19,777 bases of DNA from an uncultured Sphingobium sp. (GTDB lineage Bacteria > Pseudomonadota > Alphaproteobacteria > Sphingomonadales > Sphingomonadaceae), in NCBI GenBank assembly GCA_913773715.1, contig CAJYHD010000333.1, positions 1 through 19,777 of the forward strand, written 5' to 3'. Below are positions 13,975 to 19,777 of this stretch, piece by piece. Made by a program: the position numbers and the translations under genes. The stretch's first letter is position 1, and each line of letters starts with the position of its first letter. Under the pieces are notes generated by a model. It ran no database searches, was not told where the DNA came from, and saw only the letters and a program-made list of their open reading frames with translations.

Positions 13975-15963
13975 ATGACTAACGGCGCTTTCATGGAAGC
14001 GAACGAGACGGGATGGCGTGCCGCCGTTCGGCGATTCATGCCCCTCGTCATCGTCGCGCTGCTGATCGGATCGCTCGGAGCCTTGCTCTACAGCGCCAGC
14101 AATGCTGCGCGCGATCATGAGCGCGCTCTTGCCGAACAGCGCCGCAGCTTCGAAATTATCGCACTTGCCCGCGCGTTCGAAGCCAAGTCCGCCCGCGCCG
14201 AAGTGACGCTGGCCCGCTACGTCATCAGTCTCGATCCCGATACCGGCCGTCTTTTTCAGGATCAATGGCGCGGAGCGGCTAGTCAGTTGAAAGCCCTCTA
14301 TTATGAGACGCGCCGTTCCGACTGGCAGCGCGGCAATGTAGAGGCCCTACAATATGCCTTTGCTCAGCGCGGCAAGACACTGAGCGAAATCGGCCTTCGC
14401 ACCACCTACGATCAGAAGATGGCGGCACTGGGTCGCTTTCATCAGGCTGGCAAATCGAAGGATCTGAGACGCATCACTGCGTTGCTCGATATCGTGATCC
14501 GCGCCGAGGACGCGCGCCTGCGCGAACGGAGCAAGGCCGTGTCGCTGGCGGGGGATCGGACCGAGTTCGTCGGCAAAACCTCGCGGATGCTCGGCCTCGT
14601 CCTGCTCGTCTGCGCCCTATTCGTCGCCTGGTTCGCCAATGTCGCGGTGACCGAGAGGCGCAATGCGCGGCGGCAGGCGGATGAGGAAGCCGAGCGCGCC
14701 GACCGGATGGAGGCTGCGGTCAAGGCGCGGACGGCGGAACTGTCGGATGCTTATGAAAGGCTGAAGCAGGAAACGGCAGATCGCGCGGTAGCCGAAGAAA
14801 ATCTGCGCCAGATGCAGAAGATGGAAGCGGTCGGGCGGCTGACCGGCGGTATCGCGCATGACTTCAACAATATGCTGGCGGTCGTGGTCGGCGGGCTGGA
14901 ACTCGCCAAACGCAACATCCGGCTTCGCCCGCAGGAAGCGTCTCGTCATCTCGACAATGCGATGGAGGGTGCGACCCGCGCCTCGGCTCTCACCCGCCGC
15001 CTGCTTGCTTTCTCACGCGCCGAACCGCTGCTACCGAGCGTGGTCGATCCTGATACACTTCTGTCCGGCATGGCAGACCTCATCGATCGGACGATCGGCG
15101 ATCAGATCAAGGTCAGCATCGCCAACAAGGCGCAGGGCTGGCACATCTTCGTCGATCAGCATCAGATGGAAAATGCGATCCTCAACCTGTGCGTCAATGC
15201 GCGCGATGCGATGGATGGCAAGGGGCGGCTGACGCTTTCGACCGGACAGCAGCTCTTGAAAGCGGGAGAAATCGGCGACTGCGCTGCGGGCGACTATGTC
15301 GTGCTGACGGTCAGCGATACCGGCTGTGGGATGAGCGAGGCCGTTCTGGCGCGCGTCTTCGAACCTTTCTTCACCACGAAGCCCGTTGGCAAGGGGACGG
15401 GCCTTGGCCTCAGCCAGATTTTCGGCTTCGTGCGACAATGCCAGGGCGAGATTCGCATCGACAGTCGAGAGGGACGCGGCACCAGCGTCCATCTCTATCT
15501 GCCCCGCCAGATTGGTGCGGTCGAGGCGAACGCCGCGGACTCGGCCGCAGATCAGAGTGCCGTACAGCACCCGCCCACGCGCATCCTGGTGGTCGAGGAT
15601 GATCCGCGCGTTCTCAATCAGACGATAGCGGCGCTTTCCGAGTTGGGCCATCTGCCGATCGCCTGCGATCATCCCTCCAAGGCTGCACGGCTGCTGGCGC
15701 ATAATGCCGACATAGCCCTCATCATCAGCGACGTGCTGATGCCCGACATGACCGGACCGGAGATGATCAAAGCACTGCCGCCGCAGTTCGCACATCTGCC
15801 CGTACTGTTCGTCACAGGCTATACCGGCGAAGCGACGGAAAGCGCGGACTTTGGCGGGCGCATGGTTCTGCGCAAGCCCTACACGCTGATGGCGCTATCG
15901 GCGGCGCTGCATCAAGCGCTCAGCGGATCGCACCGGATCGCAACAGCCGCGGCAGCAGAGTGA
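13975..15963 (+). CDS. Membrane-bound hybrid histidine kinase with C-terminal receiver
   Basis: Inner-membrane sensor kinase of 662 residues. Membrane helix one is at about 21-41 and helix two at about 204-224. Between them lies a periplasmic helical sensor region of roughly 160 residues, CHASE3-like in position and hydrophilic helical character, ligand unknown. A coiled coil (about 225-280) leads to HisKA with H295 (GIAHDFNNML), N-box N408 (NARDAM), G1 DTGCG (448-452) and G2 GTGLGL (474-479). The receiver (about 535-650) has E541/D542/D543, phosphoacceptor D586 (ISDVLMPD), T614 and K634. The ATG at 13975 has GGCGGAG four bases upstream; an ATG six codons later is an alternative. No output regulator is adjacent. 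The last 44 bases overlap the convergent Tam41-like gene and encode an alanine-rich tail. Confidence 0.93.
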   Translation: MTNGAFMEANETGWRAAVRRFMPLVIVALLIGSLGALLYSASNAARDHERALAEQRRSFEIIALARAFEAKSARAEVTLARYVISLDPDTGRLFQDQWRGAASQLKALYYETRRSDWQRGNVEALQYAFAQRGKTLSEIGLRTTYDQKMAALGRFHQAGKSKDLRRITALLDIVIRAEDARLRERSKAVSLAGDRTEFVGKTSRMLGLVLLVCALFVAWFANVAVTERRNARRQADEEAERADRMEAAVKARTAELSDAYERLKQETADRAVAEENLRQMQKMEAVGRLTGGIAHDFNNMLAVVVGGLELAKRNIRLRPQEASRHLDNAMEGATRASALTRRLLAFSRAEPLLPSVVDPDTLLSGMADLIDRTIGDQIKVSIANKAQGWHIFVDQHQMENAILNLCVNARDAMDGKGRLTLSTGQQLLKAGEIGDCAAGDYVVLTVSDTGCGMSEAVLARVFEPFFTTKPVGKGTGLGLSQIFGFVRQCQGEIRIDSREGRGTSVHLYLPRQIGAVEANAADSAADQSAVQHPPTRILVVEDDPRVLNQTIAALSELGHLPIACDHPSKAARLLAHNADIALIISDVLMPDMTGPEMIKALPPQFAHLPVLFVTGYTGEATESADFGGRMVLRKPYTLMALSAALHQALSGSHRIATAAAAE

Positions 15964-16798
15964 TCGCGCCCAGCAAGGGCCAGCGGCGCTGCCAGGGCTT
16001 GATCGCGATCGCAGTGCCAGCATGGCGATTGATCTTCCACGCCAGATAATCGATCCCGCCCGAATAGGTGAAGCTCGCCTTGGCGAGACGCAGCACCGAG
16101 AGCCGTTTGCCCCGCCGTTGCAGAGCTTTCCAACGCGCAGGCGCGTCGCTCGGCGATGGCGGCAAGCCCACCGTCCGAGCTGCCTCTTTGAAAAGTCGAT
16201 AGCGATCGGGATCAGCATCCACGATCGACAGCGAACGTCCCTTGCGCTCAGCACGAAGTTCCGCGCCGTAGGTGAGTGCAAATCCGGTACGCCAGAGCGA
16301 AAGAATATCGCCCCGCCCTTCTTCCATCGGTAACGCGAGCGACAGCAAAGTCGGCGCAGCCTGCGCCACAGAGGCGATCGTCCGGTCGGCGGCGTTCTGG
16401 TCGCTGACCCACAGCAAACGTGAAGGCTGCGCAAAGCGCGCCCAGACCGACACATTGTCCGCAGCCGGGCTGTTCAACCGCGCGAAGTCGCCTTCCGACA
16501 GGACGGCATATTTCGCGATCAGGCCATCATGTTCGAACGGGAAAACATTAGGCGGCAAGCGGCGATTGGCGCTTGCAAGCCAGCCTTTGCCGTAGGCCGC
16601 CTCATAATCCGAGACGACGAGGTAGAAGTCGAGCATCAGACCATCGAGATTCTTCTCTCGCAGGCAGGAGCCGTAGAACAGCACGGCGCGAGATGCGGCA
16701 GAGTAGCGGGCAGCCAACGCGGCAGCCATAGCCGTCGCCTGCGGGTCGGCAGGCTGGAGCAGTTCCTTTCGGACCAGGTCGATCAGGGTGTCAGCCAT
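15920..16798 (-). CDS. Tam41/Mmp37-like nucleotidyltransferase (probable CDP-lipid synthase)
   Basis: Protein of 292 residues resembling the mitochondrial Tam41 family, which makes CDP-diacylglycerol from phosphatidate and CTP. The nucleotidyltransferase core reads FYGSCLREKN (41-50) followed by LDFYLVVSD (56-64), matching the YGSG...DFIFGV pattern of Tam41. It continues with NVFPF and IAKYAVLSEGDFARL (94-108; Tam41 has an IKYGV element there), then WARFAQPSRLLW (119-130). The C-terminal FTYSGGIDYLAWKINRHAG (243-261) resembles the family's end helix. No membrane helix is clear, consistent with a peripheral enzyme. The ATG at 16798 is chosen because AGGG lies eight bases before it; ATG at 16804 and TTG at 16834 are less likely. 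Its exact lipid substrate is unknown. The gene overlaps the convergent kinase tail by 44 bases. Confidence 0.68.
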   Translation of the reverse strand: MADTLIDLVRKELLQPADPQATAMAAALAARYSAASRAVLFYGSCLREKNLDGLMLDFYLVVSDYEAAYGKGWLASANRRLPPNVFPFEHDGLIAKYAVLSEGDFARLNSPAADNVSVWARFAQPSRLLWVSDQNAADRTIASVAQAAPTLLSLALPMEEGRGDILSLWRTGFALTYGAELRAERKGRSLSIVDADPDRYRLFKEAARTVGLPPSPSDAPARWKALQRRGKRLSVLRLAKASFTYSGGIDYLAWKINRHAGTAIAIKPWQRRWPLLGAITLLPRLLRSGAIR

Positions 16799-16889
16799 GG
16801 GCATGGCCCTACCGGGATGTGGCGATGGCGACAAGCATATGGTGGCCGATCAGTTAGCAGCAGCGCAGAGATCGTTACGGAAAGTTCAT

Positions 16890-16915
16890 GGAACAGCGGC
16901 TGGCAACCACAGGTT
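16890..16915 (+). promoter_or_regulatory. Candidate EcfG (general stress response) promoter
   Basis: GGAAC (16890-16894), a 17-base spacer, and GGTT (16912-16915) match the alphaproteobacterial EcfG promoter GGAAC-N16/17-CGTT with one mismatch. Transcription would start about 25 bases before the ATG of the small secreted protein at 16946, a normal leader length. This would put that gene under PhyR-EcfG stress control. Based on pattern and position only. Confidence 0.5.
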
Positions 16916-16945
16916 GATCCCGCACCAAAGAGAGAGGACCGAGAA

Positions 16946-17149
16946 ATGAAATATATTGCTTTGATCGCCCTTCCCCTTGCCGTCGCGAGCGCATCCCCGG
17001 CATTTGCCAAGGGCTGCATCCGTGGTGCCGCTGGCGGAGCCGTCGCGGGGCACATGGTCGGCAAAGGTCACGCCGTGATGGGCGCCGCCGCAGGATGCGC
17101 GGCGATGCATCACCACTATGCCAAGAAGGCGGCCAAGAGCCACCGTTGA
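16946..17149 (+). CDS. Small secreted glycine/histidine-rich protein of unknown function
   Basis: A 67-residue protein with a clear Sec signal peptide: MKYIALIALPLAVASASPAFA, with predicted cleavage after A21. The mature part is about 46 residues. It has two cysteines (C24, C51), a glycine/alanine-rich stretch (27-51) with GxxxG-like spacing (GAAGGAVAG, GAAAG), a histidine triplet H55-H57 and a basic tail KKAAKSHR. It is expected in the periplasm or at the outer membrane. The two cysteines could form a disulfide and the histidines could bind metal; neither is proven. Similar small glycine-zipper-like proteins occur in alphaproteobacteria, but I know of no function. AGAGAGGA (16931-16938) is a good ribosome site seven bases before the ATG, and an EcfG-like promoter lies upstream. 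It is divergent from the Tam41-like gene. Confidence 0.82.
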   Translation: MKYIALIALPLAVASASPAFAKGCIRGAAGGAVAGHMVGKGHAVMGAAAGCAAMHHHYAKKAAKSHR

Positions 17150-17156
17150 GGATGAA

Positions 17157-17186
17157 GGGCTGGGGCCGCACGACCGGCTCCAGCCC
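17157..17186. terminator. GC-rich stem-loop, probable bidirectional terminator
   Basis: The arms GGGCTGGGGCCG (17157-17168) and CGGCTCCAGCCC (17175-17186) form a 12-pair stem, one pair being G-T, with a six-base loop. It lies between two convergent stops, seven bases after the small secreted protein and seven bases before the end of gcvPB. T runs are poor on both sides, but position and stem strength favour shared termination. Confidence 0.68.
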
Positions 17187-17193
17187 AGCCAGT

Positions 17194-18768
17194 TCACTCG
17201 GCGGCTTGCGCCATATCCGGTTCCGACCAAGCCAGGACTGGCTTGCGCGCTGCAAGCGTCTCATCCAGGCGACGACGCGGGGCATGATAAGGCGCGCCCT
17301 TCAGCGCCTCGTCACCCGCTTTGGCTCGATCAGCCAAGCTGCGGAGCGCCACGATAAACTGGTCGAGCGCAGCCTTGCTTTCCGTTTCCGTTGGCTCAAC
17401 CAGCATCGCACCATGAACGACCAGCGGAAAATACATGGTCATCGGGTGGAAGCCTTCGTCAATCAGCCCCTTGGCGACGTCCAGGGTGGTGAAGCCCTCC
17501 GCAAACCCCTTGTCGCTGAACAACGCCTCATGCATGCACGGGCCGCTGCCGCCGAAAGGCGCATCGAGGACGTTGTCTAGGCTGCGCAGGATATAGTTGG
17601 CGTTGAGGACGGCATCCTCCGCCACCTGCCGCAAACCGTCTGCGCCATGGGAAAGAATATAGGTCAGCGCGCGTGTGAACATACCCATCTGGCCATGGAA
17701 AGCGCTCATCCGACCGAAGCTTTGCGGCATTTCCTCGCCAACATTGTCCTCCTCGATGAGGTGGATCGTGCCATCCGCCATGCGTGCGGTGTAGGGCAGC
17801 GGGCCAAACGGTGAGAGCGCTTCGGACAGAACGACCGGACCGGAGCCGGGACCGCCGCCGCCATGGGGCGTGGAGAAAGTCTTGTGCAGGTTGATGTGCA
17901 TCGCGTCGACGCCGAGGTCGCCGGGCCGGACCCGACCGACGATCGCGTTGAAGTTTGCACCATCGCAATAGACGAAGGCACCGGCGGCGTGAACCGCGTC
18001 GGAGATCGTCTTCATGTCCCGCTCGAACAGGCCGCACGTATTGGGGTTGGTTATCATCACTGCCGCGACGTCCGGGCCAAGCCGGGCTTTCAGCGCTTCG
18101 ACATCGACACGGCCATCCGGCGTAGCGGGAATATCCTCCACCTTGTATCCGCAGAAGGCGGCGGTGGCAGGGTTGGTGCCGTGGGCGCTTTCTGGGACTA
18201 ATACGACCTGACGGGCATCTCCCCGCGCTTCCAGCGCCGCACGGATGCAGAGCAGACCGCACAGTTCGCCATGGGCGCCAGCCTTTGGCGTCATCGCGAC
18301 GCCGTGCATGCCGGTCAGCGTGATGAGCCAAACGGCGAGTTCGTTGATGACTCCGAGCGCGCCCTGCACCGTGGACTGGGGCTGAAGGGGATGGATGTCG
18401 GCAAAACCAGGAAGCCGCGCCATCTTTTCATTAAGGCGCGGATTATGCTTCATTGTGCAGGAGCCGAGCGGGAACAGGCCAAGGTCGATGGCGTAGTTCT
18501 GGCGGCTGAGGCGCGTGTAATGGCGGACCGTCTCCTGTTCGGACAAGCCAGGCAGACCGATGCTCTCGGTCCGGGCCAAGTCACCGAGACGACTCGTGGC
18601 CTCTGGCAGATCGTTGAAATCGACGCCAGTCATGTCGGTCGATCCAATCTCGAAGATCAGTTTTTCTTCCAGCATCAGCGCGCGGTTGCCGGTGGCGGTC
18701 CCGGGGGCCATATGGGCTTCCTTGACGGGAGTGGGTGCGGTCGGACGGCCTTCCTTCAGCATAGTCAT
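17194..18768 (-). CDS. gcvPB: Glycine dehydrogenase (decarboxylating) subunit 2, P-protein C-terminal half
   Basis: PLP-carrying half of the split P-protein of the glycine cleavage system. Together with GcvPA it decarboxylates glycine and passes the aminomethyl group to the lipoyl arm of the H-protein. It has 524 residues. The PLP lysine is K296 in HINLHKTFSTPHGGGGPGSG; other family stretches are LGSCTMKHNPRLNE (101-114), PKAGAHGELCG, ESAHGTNPATAA (193-204) and ITNPNTCGLFE (239-249). The ATG at 18768 overlaps the gcvPA stop (ATGA) and has a near-perfect ribosome site within the end of gcvPA. A second ATG two codons on is possible. The split PA/PB form is usual in alphaproteobacteria; gcvT and gcvH would be expected upstream of gcvPA, outside the window. 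Confidence 0.95.
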   Translation of the reverse strand: MTMLKEGRPTAPTPVKEAHMAPGTATGNRALMLEEKLIFEIGSTDMTGVDFNDLPEATSRLGDLARTESIGLPGLSEQETVRHYTRLSRQNYAIDLGLFPLGSCTMKHNPRLNEKMARLPGFADIHPLQPQSTVQGALGVINELAVWLITLTGMHGVAMTPKAGAHGELCGLLCIRAALEARGDARQVVLVPESAHGTNPATAAFCGYKVEDIPATPDGRVDVEALKARLGPDVAAVMITNPNTCGLFERDMKTISDAVHAAGAFVYCDGANFNAIVGRVRPGDLGVDAMHINLHKTFSTPHGGGGPGSGPVVLSEALSPFGPLPYTARMADGTIHLIEEDNVGEEMPQSFGRMSAFHGQMGMFTRALTYILSHGADGLRQVAEDAVLNANYILRSLDNVLDAPFGGSGPCMHEALFSDKGFAEGFTTLDVAKGLIDEGFHPMTMYFPLVVHGAMLVEPTETESKAALDQFIVALRSLADRAKAGDEALKGAPYHAPRRRLDETLAARKPVLAWSEPDMAQAAE

Positions 18769-19777
18769 GCCAGTTCCTCCTCAAGCGCCTTGGCGAGGGT
18801 TTCGATATCCTCCTCCGTCACCGTCTCCGTGACAGCAACTACCAGTCCGTTCGCGATGTCCGGCGCGGCGGGGAAAAGACGGCCCAGCGATACGCCACCT
18901 AGCAAGCCATTGTCCGCGAGGCTCCGCACGGTGTCGCGTGCATCCTTAGGCAGGATCAGCGTGAACTCGTTGAAGAAGCTGTCGTTGAGCAATGCTACGC
19001 CCGGCACCTGCGCCAGCCGATCGGCCGCACGTACAGCCATCGCGTGGTTGAGGGCGGCAAGCTGCCGCAATCCTTTCTCACCCAGCAGCGTCATGTGGAC
19101 GCTGAACGCAAGAGCGCACAGCCCCGAGTTGGTGCAGATGTTCGACGTCGCCTTTTCCCGGCGGATATGCTGTTCGCGCGTGGAGAGCGTCAGGACGAAT
19201 CCGCGCTTGCCTGCTGCATCGACCGTTTCTCCGCAGAGGCGACCCGGCATCTGACGGACATATTTCTGCTTGCACGCGAACAGGCCCAGATAGGGACCGC
19301 CGAACTGAAGTCCGACGCCGATCGACTGGCCTTCACCCACGACGATGTCTGCGCCCATATGACCGGGCGCCTTGATCGCGCCCAATGCAACCGGCTCGGT
19401 GACGACCGCGACCAGCAGCGCGCCCGCTTCATGCGCGGCTTCGGCAAGTGGCGCGAGGTCTGCGATGCGGCCCAAAATGTCGGGATATTGGACGACGACA
19501 CAGCTCGTATCCTTGTCGATCGCGGCTATCAATGCGTCAATATCGGTCGCAGCGTCCAGCGTCGGGGCTTCATGCACCAGCGCGTCACCGGTAAACTTCG
19601 CCATCGTCTGCGCGACCGACACATAGTGCGGATGAAGGCCGGACGACAGCAAAGCCTTGCCGCGCTTGGTGATGCGGCGCGCCATCCCGATCGCTTCCCA
19701 GCACGCGGTCGAACCGTCATACATCGAGGCGTTGGCGACATCGCAGCCGAGCAGCCGTGCGACCTGCGTCTGGAACT
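18765..19777 (-). CDS. gcvPA: Glycine dehydrogenase (decarboxylating) subunit 1, P-protein N-terminal half (5' end outside window)
   Basis: Partner subunit of the glycine cleavage P-protein. The frame is open to the right edge of the window, so the start is missing; about 337 residues are visible. The edge sequence FQTQVARLLGCDVANASMYDGST is a conserved GcvPA region, and a methionine inside it is not a start. Further family stretches are VVQYPDILGRI, GEGQSIGVGLQFGGPYLG, MPGRLCGET, FVLTLSTREQHIRREKATSNICTN and a C-terminal region ending EEELA. Compared with typical GcvPA of about 450 residues, roughly a quarter is missing. Translation is coupled to gcvPB by the ATGA overlap. Confidence 0.95.
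   Translation of the reverse strand, partial: FQTQVARLLGCDVANASMYDGSTACWEAIGMARRITKRGKALLSSGLHPHYVSVAQTMAKFTGDALVHEAPTLDAATDIDALIAAIDKDTSCVVVQYPDILGRIADLAPLAEAAHEAGALLVAVVTEPVALGAIKAPGHMGADIVVGEGQSIGVGLQFGGPYLGLFACKQKYVRQMPGRLCGETVDAAGKRGFVLTLSTREQHIRREKATSNICTNSGLCALAFSVHMTLLGEKGLRQLAALNHAMAVRAADRLAQVPGVALLNDSFFNEFTLILPKDARDTVRSLADNGLLGGVSLGRLFPAAPDIANGLVVAVTETVTEEDIETLAKALEEELA
18774..18782 (-). promoter_or_regulatory. Strong ribosome binding site of gcvPB inside gcvPA
   Basis: On the minus strand GAGGAGGAA lies five bases before the gcvPB ATG and encodes the final glutamates of GcvPA. With the ATGA overlap it supports coupled, near-stoichiometric synthesis of the two halves and fixes the gcvPB start at 18768. 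Confidence 0.75.

Noticed and set aside
16799..16834. TTG (16834) or ATG (16804) as start of the Tam41-like gene
   Set aside because: AGGG is too close to 16804 and unrelated to 16834, but is spaced eight bases from the ATG at 16798.
1..19777. tRNA, rRNA, CRISPR arrays, insertion sequences or prophage genes
   Set aside because: Gaps between genes are all under 160 bases, no repeat-spacer pattern or terminal inverted repeats were found, and every long frame is assigned to a chromosomal family or is a small unknown protein.

Overview
The window looks like chromosomal DNA of a sphingomonad alphaproteobacterium (Sphingomonas/Sphingobium-like). The main clue is an acyl carrier protein gene followed by serine palmitoyltransferase, the entry step of the glycosphingolipids these bacteria carry instead of LPS. 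Other clues are a mitochondrial-type NDUFS4-like complex I subunit, a long PstA with a periplasmic insert, a split glycine decarboxylase, and high-GC, tightly packed genes. I saw no tRNA, rRNA, CRISPR array, insertion sequence or phage gene. All gaps between genes are short (the longest is 157 bases).

Layout. (1) 1-4446: phosphate uptake and signalling operon pstC (5' end outside the window)-pstA-pstB-phoU-phoB, with overlaps or gaps of at most 17 bases, followed 27 bases later by an EamA-type exporter gene. (2) 5386-7627: a small chorismate mutase gene on the minus strand, divergent from a long-chain polyprenyl diphosphate synthase (ubiquinone side chain), then a TauE/SafE-type permease. (3) 7637-11852: a soluble PAS hybrid histidine kinase (minus) divergent from the DExH helicase gene hrpB. 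The kinase start region carries a cluster of CACCAA(C) half-sites. (4) 11909-13880: NDUFS4-like subunit, acyl carrier protein and serine palmitoyltransferase. A strong stem-loop separates the last two. (5) 13975-16798: a membrane-bound hybrid histidine kinase whose 3' end overlaps, tail to tail, a Tam41/Mmp37-like nucleotidyltransferase (probable CDP-lipid synthase). (6) 16890-17186: a small secreted glycine/histidine-rich protein with a good candidate EcfG (general stress response) promoter, closed by a GC-rich stem-loop. (7) 17194-19777: gcvPB and gcvPA (5' end outside the window) on the minus strand, overlapping by ATGA.

Biological reading. The left third is Pho homeostasis. The centre is envelope lipid and quinone/respiratory metabolism: polyprenyl synthase, NDUFS4, acyl carrier protein, serine palmitoyltransferase and the Tam41-like enzyme. 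Two related hybrid kinases without a cognate output regulator flank the sphingolipid genes. No complete new system is evident. The best leads are the Tam41-like gene beside the sphingolipid entry genes, the acp-spt intercistronic hairpin, the half-site cluster at the kinase start, and the EcfG-type promoter of the small secreted protein.
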